Shown here: positions 45,450 to 57,330 of the stretch, piece after piece
How the letters are laid out: each line of letters starts with the position of its first letter
How positions within the stretch are numbered: the first letter of the stretch is position 1
Assembly (NCBI GenBank): GCA_007449985.2
Contig: VIIQ02000203.1
Location: forward strand, 1 to 64,000
Reading direction: 5' to 3'
Length of the DNA stretch: 64,000 bases
Source: Desmodesmus armatus
Taxonomy: Eukaryota; Chlorophyta; Chlorophyceae; Sphaeropleales; Scenedesmaceae
Position numbers and translations under genes: made by a program
Notes under the pieces: generated by a model
What the model was told of the DNA's origin: nothing
The model's input: only the letters and a program-made list of their open reading frames with translations
The model's database searches: none

Positions 45450-48400
45450 CGCTTCCTTAGTAATCTCTACATCTGATAAATTTGCAGAGTAGATTGCTCC
45501 AGTTGGACACGCCCGGTTACTTTTGACGGCCCTCCAATATGGGCCGTCTGGCTGCCTCAGGCAAGGGTTGTTGTATGGCTGTGTTTGCATTGTGTTGTCA
45601 TGGGGTTGAGTAATCGCTGCTGAGGGTTGCTGACGGTTCCGGCAGTTGTGCCAGCCCCACTGGCCATATCCATACTTTCCATGTTGACAGGCTCCTGAGC
45701 CAACAGCCACAACGGTCCAGGCCCACTCAGCAGGGACACAAGAGAGTGGCTCAGGCCTGATGGAACCTTGTTGTGGCTGGTGAAGCAGGGTGAAGTGACA
45801 AAAACTGGAGCCAACGAGTCAATATATAACTTGACTGCCAGAAACTGGACGGGGAACCGGACGAAAGTAGCCATGTCGACCATCCAGCTTTGCGGTTATT
45901 TGTCGTGTTACAACCACGTACAGGTCCAAAAACGGTGAAAGCACGCAAGCGGCCCATGACAGTCACCCACCAGCGTTGCAAAGACACCGCATCGTCAACG
46001 CACACCCGCACGACTGCTAAACCCTGAATCATACATGCTACCTTTGCACGTCCAAATTGGTCAATGCTGCAGGTAAGGTCGCCCAGGCGGCGGCGGCAGT
46101 ACAAGGGCGGCGGAGTGTTGAACGCGGAGGAAGCAGTGCAATATATGCTTCACATACAGCAGCCGTGGCAGCCCAAGAGCCACAGGCCCTGGACAGCCAG
46201 ATGCACATGCCCTAATGTGCTTCCAAGCGCCGCCTGCTGCCACGCCGACCAGCAACAGCTGTCACTGCCCCTGATGCCAGCTGCAGCCAAAGCAGCTTCT
46301 TCCCATGACATGACAAAGAGCAAAGATTGCACGTTTGCGCATGCGCTACAGCCACATTGCCATCAGCAGGCTACCTGAGCTACAACCCCAAGGTGGGTGG
46401 CGGCCGCTTATGGTCTGAGCACCACATGCTGCAGCACCAATGCCAAGGACAGTGGGCGCATCATCCCCTGCTGCCCTGCTGCTACCACAGCCAAACAGCC
46501 AAACAAGAGCAGTACCCCACGATCAAGCTCCTGGGCCCACTCGAAGCACCTGTATATCTGTGCAACGGCCCTGACAAAGCTGTGGCTGGCCCCAGCACAG
46601 CAAATGTTAGTGCTTACGCCAGCGGAACACACAGAGCAAGTTCAGTGCTGAGCCTGACGCGCAGCAGCAACACGTCCGCTGTCAAGCTCGATAGTCTGCT
46701 GAGCTGGAGTGTGCCGCATTGCCCATACACCATCACTGAACCAACCAGCAAACAGACACAACATCAGGCAATCCTGCCTGTGCACCTCGATACACACACG
46801 CTGCACTAGCAGCACATTTCGGCAGCATCGCCGCGGTGTACACATACATCGCCTGGCCAGTACAGCAAAGGCCAGCTGCTGCTTTGCAGCCTGTCCAACC
46901 AGCTTGGCCGGCCAGAATAGCCTGCCAGCTTCCAACACTGACAAGGCCACAGCTGCTGCAAGAGAGTGGCCTAGCAACTGACAGCAGCACCCACTTGTGT
47001 GTACACTTGCTCTTCTGCAGCGACACAACACACATGTCTGCGGCTGCTGGAAAGCAAGACCTCCCCACACACCAGCTGCAGAGCACAATCATGGCATCAG
47101 CCGCACCATAGCAGGGCATCAGCAGCCCCCAAGTTGCAGCAGTCGCACTGCAGCCCACGACACTCCGACAGCTTCTGCACCAAGTCAACATTGCCCCCGC
47201 CGCTGCTGCTTTGTCATCACTGCTGCAGCAGCAACCATGCCTGCAGGGTGTGTCCTGCTGCCAAGCTTGCAACTGGTACACAGGCAGCTGCGCCTCAAGG
47301 CTGCAGTCAAGCTGCTGCCAGCCACAGCTGTAGAGGCACACTGCTGACATGCGACAACAGCAGCCCATGGCCACCTGCTGCAACACACCAGCCTGTTCTG
47401 CTAGAGAGCGGCAGCATCATCCAAGAAGCAGACCCGCAGCACAAGGTCACTGCTGTACCGTACAAGAAGACGCGCAACCAAAAGAACCACACGGCAAGTT
47501 GCGGCTCAGGCAAGCAACCCCACTGCCGCTGCTGATGTCACCAAGCTGCTGCTGCTGCTGCCGCCATCAACACCCCATGTGGCGGGTAAAGAAAACATGC
47601 TGAAGTGCCTGCAAAAGCGACGAGCGCCCTGCTGCTGCGGTGGAGCAGAGCACTTTTTATAAACAAATCTGCAGCAGCGGCTGCCACTCCCGTCCATTAA
47701 CTGCTGCTGCTGCTGGGCTTCCCTGAGGACTACTGCTGGCCAGCTGCAGTTCCCGCTGCAATTACAGAGCTGCACTGCTTCTTTTCCTGCAAGTAGCCTG
47801 TGCCAAGCCAACGAACTGCCACGCCACACAGGTTTCCTGCAGCCAACTTGTGGCATGGTCAGTATGCCTACTGGTGCTGCTGCGGTCGCTGCGTGTGCCA
47901 ACATCACACACTATGCGGCTGGCGCAGGCACCACCAGCAACACCGTGATAAGGCTGATGCAGGAGGGCAGCCACACAAAGGGTGCACTGCAGCACGGTGC
48001 TGGTGCAACACCGTACCCAACCACACCACTCCACTGGTATGCCGCAAAGACTGCAGCACAGCCGTCAGCACCAAGCATATAGGTGGTGCACCAGGCAAAT
48101 TACTGAGCTGCCGTTGCAAAAACATGAACCAAGCAACACGCTTCAACTCAGCAAGCCACTGTTGCAACCATAACCAGCACAAGCAGAAGCAGACGCAGAC
48201 AAAAGGCAGCGCACTGCCGCTGCAGCACTTTCCAAATGTAAGCCAGCGCCAGCGGTACATACGACACCCATCTCCTGCTGTCATCAGCATCAACCTGCTC
48301 CCCTGCTGGCTCCTGAGAGGCCTTCTGAGCAGTAGTACCAAGGTGATACTGTCAGCCTCAGCGGCTGCTGCAATGCACCATCCGCCGAGACATACAGCTG

Positions 48401-49157
48401 CTGGGTGCTACAAAAGGGGTGTGCAAACCCAAGAAGCTGCCACGAGCTCATATGGCTGCTACCAGCTGCAGCAAACTTCAGCACGCCCAACATGCCCACA
48501 GCACCACACAAGGCTTGCCAACTTTTGACGCGGTCAGGCCCAAATCAGCTAGCAGCAGCGACTGCTGCCGCCGCGGCTCTCACAAACACCTAGAGGCTCT
48601 GCAGCCAGCCAAACACCATCGACGCATGCATCACGCCGCAACACAACAGATTTCTGCATGCAGCGCTTGCCAGCCAGTGCAAGGTTGCTGCAGCCAACGT
48701 ATGCCGGCAGCCTTCACGCCTTGCCACGCAAGCACGTGTGTCACATCAGCACACACAGACAACGTTGAACCCCCTCAATTTTCCACCTCATGAAACACCG
48801 ATACTGCGACACACCTGCTGTTGCACAGGCCGCTCACTTCTGATTCACGTACTCCCCATGACAGCTGGTGTTGCGGCCGGGCCAATCTGCTGCTGGCGTG
48901 GACTGCGACACATGGCTCCCCGCTGGTTGCTGTGCCCAGCTTGCTGCAGCCACTGGCGCCTGTACTGCCACACTGCTCTGCACTGTTGCTCGGTCGCAGC
49001 TGTGCGCAGCTGTGCTGGCTGCACATGCGTGCCTGAAGCGGCAATAAAGGCGGACGCCGCACAGCTGCAGGACTGCAAAACTGCTGGAGTTGTAGCTGTC
49101 ACAGCTCCTGCTGCGATGGCCGGGGAGTAGCTTCCTTCACTGCTGTGTTGCGGCTGC
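45450..49157. other. 3.7 kb without a supported gene
   Basis: Rich in GCAGC/TGCTG words but without long pure microsatellites. Open frames on both strands (up to 242 codons) are Cys/His-rich, have no splice-phased neighbours and no recognisable motif. An AATATATAAC string lies at 45819. It could be old transposon sequence or non-coding transcript. Confidence 0.45.
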
Positions 49158-49471
49158 CTACAGCAGCAGGGCCCACTGCAGCAGCTCCTTGATGGCCGCC
49201 TGCACCACACCCATGTAGTCCAGCGGTAGGCCAGCGAAGCAGTGGCGCACGCGCTGGTGGCTCAGAACACAGGCTGCTGCATCCTTCGGCTGCAGCTCCT
49301 CATAGGCCAGCTTCAGGCAGGGCCGCACATTGAACACTATGTGCAACCAGCCCACAGCCACCTCCAAAATATCACCAGGGCATTGCTGCAGCATGATGGC
49401 CATGTCAGGGCCAATGACGGCTGCATAGGCGGCAGTACAACGAGCAAGGACACAGCACTTAGGACACATCA
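49158..49471 (-). CDS. Orphan coding exon, unknown protein C-terminus
   Basis: A CTTCACAG acceptor at 49472 opens a frame to a stop at 49158 reading CPKCCVLARCTAAYAAVIG, then DILEVAVGWLHIVFNVRPCLK, then CFAGLPLDYMGVVQAAIKEL. Composition is like a real exon: no low complexity and a good helix pattern. It could be a further 3' exon of the large gene upstream (its sense neighbour) or the remnant of another gene. Family not recognised. Confidence 0.4.
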
Positions 49472-49634
49472 CTGTGAAGGTGTGCACTCCTGGTGCGGCA
49501 TGCACAGCCCGTCATTTCAGGAGTATTGAGCTGCACAGCTGTGCCCAGTGGCCAGTATTGCGTACATGCACCGATCATCACACCTGCCAAAATGGGTCCC
49601 TAAATACTGACGTCTACACTTCCAGCTCAGCTTG

Positions 49635-50326
49635 CTAAAAACGAGGAGGTGCAATGGGCTTGTTGAACGCATTGCTGCAAATCATGTCAGACACTGTCTT
49701 CCACTCTGCTACATCAAAGCTGCGGCACCCCACACAAAGGAAAGTGCCTCCGAGGTTCTCAACATCTGGATTGTGTTGTCCCTGCACATTGAGTGAACAC
49801 AAGACCCTCCCTCCCCGCCCATAAGACACACACACCCCACCAACACTTTCCAATGTTGGTCTGTGTTGGCAACATATGCGTGCATGCCTAACACCACACC
49901 CACCTGCAATGCAGCGTGCCTCATCCAGTGTCGGCTGCCAACCTGTCTCTGACCCCAGCTGCACCAGCAGCCACCGCAGCTTGGTAGTGTGCTGTGCCTG
50001 GAGGCCCTCGGCAGCCTGCAGCTCACTCAGCAGCGTGCTCCTCAGCTGGTCGGGTGCTGCAAACTCCTGCTGCAGGTCTGCCAGCCGCGCCTTGTCTGCA
50101 TTGCTGCGGCGCGCCTTGCGCTGCAGTGCAGCTAGTACATCGAGCTTGCACAGCACTGCCAGCAGCAGGCGCAGCTGCTGCAGGTCAGACAGGGCGCGAG
50201 GGTTCAGAAAGAACCACTCAGCACACACCTGCTGCTGCTGCTGCTGCTGACGCTGCTGCGGCTGCCCTTGGTGCACTTGCTGCGCCTGCTGCTGCTCATC
50301 AACCCATGGCCCATCCATACTCGCAC

Positions 50327-50379
<53 letters not shown>

Positions 50380-53300
50380 GGCTCACCCTCATTGGGCCCA
50401 TCGTCCTCAATGCCGTACAGACCGTTGGAGGCGCCAGCAGGGTCAATGTGGGGAATCGACCCATTGCCCGGCTGATAGGTCAGCAGCAGCAGAGACTGCC
50501 TGACGAGATCCCATGAGATCAGCTGGGGTTTGCTGAAGCGCAGCTGCAGTGCCTGCAGTACTGCACGCAGCGGGCCAGCCCCAGCGCTGCTGCCGGCCTG
50601 CTGCAGCTTGTCCTGCAGCTGCTTGATGACCTTATCTGCCAAGGACTCGAACGCAGCAGCCTGCTGGTCTGGCCGCACTGAGCCCTCCTCCAGAAGTGTG
50701 TTGATGCTGCTGCTGAGCTCTGTGAAGCCAAGACTACTGCTGCATGATGATTCTAGGTTGACCATCAGGTAGGGGGGGCGGCCTTTGCCCGGCTGCTTCT
50801 GCAGCGCCTCTGACACCACCTGCGGCAGCTCCTGGTCACTGTGGCTGTTGGCTTGCAGGCCCACAATATTTGCAGCGGCCTCCCTCAGCCGAGAGCTGTC
50901 GACAGCCCGCACCAGCTGTGTCACCTGGTTCCGGGTGAAACAGGGCGCGCGGCCGTCTGCCTCCATGCATGCACCCTTCAGCAGCCGGGGCTTGTCCTGC
51001 AGTCAAGACAGCACGGGCAGGACACAACAGTATGTGCCGGTGGTGATGCAGTCCGCGACGTGCATGCAGTGAAGTGCAGCACAGGTGTCTGAGGCCAAGA
51101 GTATGTTTGACAGATTGCAGCAATTGGCTGGTTGGCCACACCGTACCCCGGGGGGGGGGGGTCTCATAGCAAGTACTCACAGAAGTGCTGACGCACGCCA
51201 AACAACACAGTGCAGTATGACACACGCAAACATACTAGTCAGGGGTCGCTTGTGTTGCAGTGCGAAAAACAAACACGTCCAGACTGTGTGTCCTCACCTC
51301 GCTCAAGGAGCTGAAGGCCGGCACTGGCAGCAGCTGGTGGTGGAGGGTGATGCTGGCCAGAAGGCGCTGCAGCTGCTGAAACTGGGCCGGTTTTAAACCG
51401 CGCAACTCATATACATCCGAGTGCAACTGCAGCAGCTTCTGGGCCCGCACTGACAGCAAATGGTGGACACTGCCGGGCTCTGCTTGGCTTGAGCGGTAGC
51501 ACGCTCTGCAGATGTATGGGTTGATGAGTTCATCAACATCCAAAACCCTGGCCTCTTCATCCTCCTCCACACCAGCTGTCCTTCCCTCCTGCAGCCAGCC
51601 AGCACACCGTGTTGTGCACACATCCTGATATGCCAGTATGCAGGGGTGATGTACGCTCGCCACCCCTTGATGCATGCCGCCCAGCAGTGCTTGAGACCTG
51701 ACACACCTAAGGTCTGAGGATAGGGTGAACATGCACTTAGCTTCATCACATCTTCTGGATCTGACTCTGCCCCACATCATGCATTTGTGGAAAAGCAGCA
51801 TGTTGCTGAGCTGACGCCACATGCAACAGAACCCACACGCATGCACGCACCAGCTTAAAGAAGCTGACCGTCCAGTCACCCAGCATGGCCTTGCACAGGC
51901 AGCAGTAGCCAGAGTCCAACTCCGTGTAGCGTAGCTGCTTGCAGCGCTCCAGCTCTGCTGTCAGCTCTTCGATGGTGTGCGCCTGAAGATCCACCTGCAG
52001 CACCAGGATGAGCTGCAGGATGCGCTCAAGGTGTGCTGGTGTTAGCCGAGGCTGCTGCTGCTGCTGCTGTTGCCGCTGGTGAGCCTGGATCTGCTGCTGC
52101 AGGAGCTGTGTCGGCTGCTGTACAAGTGTTGCTGGCGGGCCACTTGCACCAGCAGCAGCAGCTGGAGCTGCAGTGGCAGCAGGTCCTGCGCCAGCAGCCA
52201 GCAGTGCTGCAGATGCGCCACCACCAGCAATGCCTGAGCTGCAGGGGGGGCCAGCAAGTAGCAAGCCATTGAGGCCTGCCTGCAGGTCCGCGGTGGAAGT
52301 GTGGGCGGTGCTGGCAGCCTGCTGTTGGCCATGCAGGGGGTGGCTGCTGCTGGGTCTTGTTGCTGGGGCTGTTGTGTGCATACTGCCACCTGGTTGGGGC
52401 TGGAGGGCACTCTGCTCCTGGTTGATAGTCAGTTGGGCAACGGTGGAGGCAGAGACACAGGCATGTCCCCAAGCCATATAAGTCTGGTATACTGGCAATG
52501 CCGATATGCACCTCAACCATCCTTGTAACCACCACACGCGCAGGGTGGCTGTGCACAAGGCCGACAAGGGCTGGATGACGTTGAGGCAAGACAAGCCCAC
52601 GTAGAAGCTGATGACATCCTGACTACATCCACAGCTGCTGACTGCAGATAGCTGTACGGCTTCCAAGGATGCAAAACACCAGGTTGTGGCCAGGCTGCAG
52701 CAAGCATGGAGGCTATGCTGCAACTGGAGCCATGCTGGGCAAAACCAAGTGATACGAGACAGCCTGCAGTCTCACCTGTAGAGGGCGAGCGAAGGCAGCA
52801 AGGCTTGTGGCTTGCCCCGGACCCTCATTGCCAACACATGTAGCAGGGTGTTGATGTGGGGGCAGGCTTGGCGGGTGAGTGCCCCAGGGTGGTGGCGCAG
52901 CCTGCGCAACAGCAAGACCTGGGACGTGAGACAAAGGCCATGCGCAGAGGCTCTTGCGCGCTACTGTGCTGTGCAGCGGTGAAACTTGTGACGCATGTAT
53001 TTTGATTACATGACCGCTGTTGGCCAGGCCTTTGGTGGTTCGGCAACATGTGATGCAAAACACAAACACGACCAGATGCCAACCACACAGTTCCGCGAAG
53101 GCGGGCAGCAAACAAACCTGATAGTGAGGGAAGTGATGGGGAGGTGGCTGATACACCTGCTGCCCTGGCAGTGCAGGCATCAGGCGGCCGGCGCTGGTGG
53201 TGCTGCTGCTGCCAGCAAGGAAGCTGGTTGGCAGTATGCCAGTTCCTGCCTGTGGCGCAACAGGCGGGACAAGCAACAGGCGGGACAAGCAAACACCCCG

Positions 53301-56300
53301 CCAGCAGACAAACACGTCACTGGTGACGATTTTCAGGGCTTCATGTGGGAGGGCACTCAAGACAGCGGCATGCAGAAGCGTATGTTGGCTTGACTGCCAG
53401 GTGCACATGGGGGCGGAGAAACAAAGCCTAGACCCATCAGCACAGTCCTGTACAGTGCACATCTGTGATTGTACCAGCACATCAGCAACTTTGTTCATCC
53501 CCTCACTGAGTCCTGGCGCGGCAGAGATCTTGGTGCAACATGCAGTCAGTCACCCCAACAACATGCATGACATTCACAATTGGAGGAGCACTGACGCCCT
53601 CCTCACCTGTGCTGCCATGGTGTGCCGCTGAAAAGGGCCTCCTGCATGTTGTGCTGCTGATGCATGAGGCTGGGTGCTTGCCAGCCTGAGCTCAGCACGG
53701 CTGACATGCTCCTGCAGCAGCAGGTGCTGCTGAAGCGGCACCTGCTGCTGCAGCACACCCTGCTGCAGCTGCTGCAGAATATCCTGCTGCTGCTGCTGCA
53801 GCAGACCCGCCTGATGCTGGCACTCCTGCAGCCGCTGCAGCTGCACGATATCTGGCAGAGCCCTCGCCTTCTTGCTGCCTTGGCTGGGGCCTGCTTCATG
53901 GTCATCAGCCATGTCATCAGCCATGTCGACATCACCAGTAGTAGTAGCAGCAGCAGCAGTGTTGTTTGGCCCCTCAAACAGCGACCGCGCTGCGGAGCTG
54001 GTGCCCACACCACTGCCAGGCATGTTGCCGAGCTGCGGCACCGGCGTGTCCTCCACTGGCACGAAAGCAGGCAGGCCCTGCAAGATACGCAGACCAAACA
54101 CGTGTGCTGGGCACCTCAGTCCAGGCGCAGGCAGTCATGCAAGCAGACAGTAAAGGTGAACAGCCGATGCAAGGTAGTCCACACAAGCAGCTCAGCATTG
54201 TTGGAGCTACAACAGTTGTGCTGGTCGATGCTGGAAACATGCTGCGCACCTGCTGTGCTGCTGCAATGCCGTCCACGGTGCTGTTGGCTCCAGCACAACC
54301 TGCAGCGGCTGCTGCATCAGCGTCTCTGCCACGCTTGGCGGGGCTGGTGTTTGCCTGGTTGACGCAGCAGAGCAGCATGAAAGGTAGGCACCGGACTGAG
54401 CATCAGCTGTGTCAGCATAGCATATCTGTCTGCATCAGGCTGGTATTGCACCTGAAAGAAAGCGCGCCATCCTAAACAAAAAGGCCCATGGACCAAACAG
54501 CCAAACACACACTATGCTGGTCTCTCATACCTTGCTTGTATGTGACTTGCATGATCATAGTATGCTAGCTACACATGTATTCTATGTGCTGAACACACTT
54601 GGGACTTGACAAAATCAGAACAACTACTCTTTGATAAGCACCATCGCATGCAGCAGAAGCCTGCTGCCAAATAAAGCCCAGATGTATTTGCAAGCAAGCT
54701 ACACATTTGACAGATCAGCACACACACTCCAGGCAGGCCCGCAGGAGGCAGGACAGCTGAGGAGGGTCCAACAGGCGGCCTGACCAAAACCACACTCACT
54801 CTGGCAGGCGGGGCTGCAAGGCCAGCAGCTGCTGCAGCAGCTGCAGACCTGGGCCGCAGGCGCGCCGCTACGTCATGCAGCTGCTTCAGCATGGCCTCTG
54901 TTAGGCCCAGATGCTCCAGCACCTGCAGGAATCGCCACACCAGGCACTGCATCAGCGATCCATCACCACACCTGCCTTTGATATTCTGCCAACAGGGGAC
55001 ATAGAAGCACAGCAGCTCTCCTGCAAGTATGGAGGGTATGAGCCCGTAGCAACAGCAATGCCGCGCGTGCACCCTCCAGCACACACACAGTGCGGCACTA
55101 TGCTGGATGTGCGGGTACAATCACCCTCGTGATACATCAGCCTGGCAAGCATACCACACCACAGCACACCCTTGTTCTAACATTGTTCCAGCTCTGATGT
55201 GCACTCACCATCTTCATGAAGTCCTCAGGAAACTGCAGGTTGAGCGTGGCTGCCCGCACACCTGGTCTCTTCCTAGCCAGCTGCTTGTACTTGTCCCTGA
55301 TGCACGCCATTATGAATGACGAAGAACTGCATGGTGGCCGTGAGCCGTCATCCACGGTAACATCACGGATCACAAACTTGGCCATGCCAGCATTTGGGTC
55401 CCCGTAGAAGAAGTAGGGGTCCTCTGATGCGTGGTCCCAGCGGTCATCCTTCAGCAAGCTGGCGTGGAATGGGCACCAGTCCGGTGACTGCTGCTTGACG
55501 TCTGTGAACATGTACTGCAGCTGCACGACGTCTGTTCCAAGCGGCCCCTGGCCATCCCTTGTCCTGTAGCCCGCCTGCACAGGCATGACCTATGCATGCT
55601 GTGAAACTGCCAACCACCTCATGCTTTTCCAGCAATTCATGTCTGACGTAGTGCTTTGTGCAGCTGACACCCACCAGCTCGCAGGAGGATAATGCTGTGC
55701 TGAGCAACGTGCTGAGTGCCGTGCTGGAGCTTCTGTTGCACTATGGTAACACACTGTGCTGTTCTGCTGTAACTGTGCTGTGGCTGCATGCTCAACGGGT
55801 GCAGTACAGGCGGGAACAGGCAGATGTGCTGAGCTGTGCTGTGCCACAGGGGATGCCCAAGACAAGGGTTTCCGAGCAGTGGCTCACTCTCAGGGCTCTC
55901 ACCTGGGCGAAGGCCTTGGTTAGCTCCCGTGCAGCGCTGAAACGCCACGTGCCATCGCCAGGGTTGTAATCCTGGGCCTTGCGCACGCGTGCCCTGGATG
56001 CCTCTACATTCAGGTAGCCGAGATACACTGCAGCAGGACAGACATGACATGCATGGAGCAATGTTTGTGCCATGCTGACCCGAAATGACGTTCTCCATTT
56101 CAGAGAGACGCATGTCGCAAGGTTGTCTGTACCATACCCTGCAGGGTGTCCGTTGCTCTGTGCACAGCACTCACCCTCGCACAGCAGAGCAAGCCCGCCC
56201 TCTTTGAACGCGCAAAACAGCGCCCGCCACCACCTGCCGACTGAGAAGATCTCAACCAGCTCGCCAGGCTGTAATACTGCCCTGATGTCACTGCTACTGC

Positions 56301-56694
56301 CCTGCTGGCTGTCTGGCGGGCAAGGCCTGACCTGGTCTATAGACTGCTTGGTGACCTTGCCACCCTGCAATGTTGGTGCAGAAGGGCTGCTGTTAGAGGC
56401 AGAGTGAGCTTTGCAGGACGACTGCATGCTGGACGATGCAACATGTCTAAGAAACCTGCATACGTGCACATGCACGCCGTTGCATCCACAAGGCAAGAGT
56501 TATGCTGCTCGATCCTGCCCACAGCTGCTGCTGCCAGCACGAACACTCACTTCAAGCCCCAGCACAACCAAGTCTCCTTCCTGCGCCTTGACCAAGGCTG
56601 GTACCCATGTCTTGACAGGGCTGGCTCTGCCGGAAAAATCAGGGACGGGCAGGCTGACCTCTACACTGCGGCCCTGCTGCAGGAAATGATCCAT
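49635..56694 (-). CDS. Tudor/Agenet-like domain protein, longer paralogue (13-14 exons)
   Basis: Paralogue of the gene at 17161-22593, on the other strand. Exons: 56694-56551, 56364-56175, 56027-55903, 55574-55209, 54922-54728, 54354-54250, 54077-53607, 53249-53118, 52901-52776, 52417-51851, 51588-51298, 50996-49904, then 49781-49635. Phases agree through 49904 (about 1268 codons). The best barrel is residues 55-111: VRPCPPDS, then PGELVEIFSVGRWWRALFC. Exon 4 carries the conserved FVIRDV ... SSSFIMACIRDKYKQLA block. Exon 10 ends in Gln-rich helices (LERILQLILVLQVDLQAH). Exon 11 has CRAC like its sister but continues. The 364-codon exon 12 (nucleotide 50996-49904) is unique to this copy and holds a 17-Gln tract. 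The last exon (HNPDVENLGGTFLCVGC) is out of phase unless the short intron is retained or a base is missing. Cellular role unknown; chromatin binding is an inference from the barrels. Confidence 0.75.
50330..50380 (-). repeat. (CAG)n coding for poly-Gln in the longer Tudor-like gene
   Basis: Seventeen Gln codons in frame, absent from the shorter paralogue because that lacks the whole exon. Confidence 0.85.
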
Positions 56695-57330
56695 TTGAAT
56701 CAGGTCAGGTGCCTGACGTTTAACCGCTGGCCTGCACCGAGATCATGAACATCAGGAAGGCGATATCCATATGCCAAGTTTGCATTGCGAACAGAGGAAG
56801 TATCCTGGTATAGGGTCTCAAGCAATCATGAGCCAGCCGGAAACAAGGCTTGCAGTGTGCTGATAAGACCGCTTGGAAGAAACAGGTAGCAACAAGTCAC
56901 TCTTTTACAGGCAGCACAAAAACAGCCAAGAACAGCATCAAGCAGCATGCATGAGTACGTAAGTACAAGTACGTAATCATGACATTTGGCGGTTGACAAG
57001 AAACCTGACCCAGCCTTACCTTAAGAGTCGCTGAATGCCTCTTAAGTACGACAGTGAGCGCTTCCGAGTCAGTCACAGGTCTTGCCATGTCAGTTATCCC
57101 CAGCAACATAGCTGCAACCCAGAGAGTTGCCCCTCCCGCCCCTCCATGTCGGTCACCTGTAACACTTGAGACACTGAGACACTAAAGCAAAGTTCTTGGT
57201 GGAGGAGCAGAGTGCATAAGCCATCCGTTTGCCAGCAAAGCCACTCCATCGATGATGATACCAATTGCAAGACTTGCAAGTCTCCAAGCAGCAGGCTGAC
57301 AGGCGCACATTATACTCAGGTGAGAGTTAA
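56695..57330. other. Divergent intergenic region, no gene
   Basis: Lies between the starts of the minus-strand Tudor-like gene and the plus-strand introner locus. No TATA box was identified with confidence. A GTACG-containing dyad (AGTACGTAAGTACAAGTACG) lies near 56953. Confidence 0.4.

Noticed and set aside
47800..48528. 242-codon plus-strand open frame, the longest in 45-49 kb
   Set aside because: Cys/His/Gln-rich composition of translated non-coding repeats, no conserved-looking block, no splice partners.
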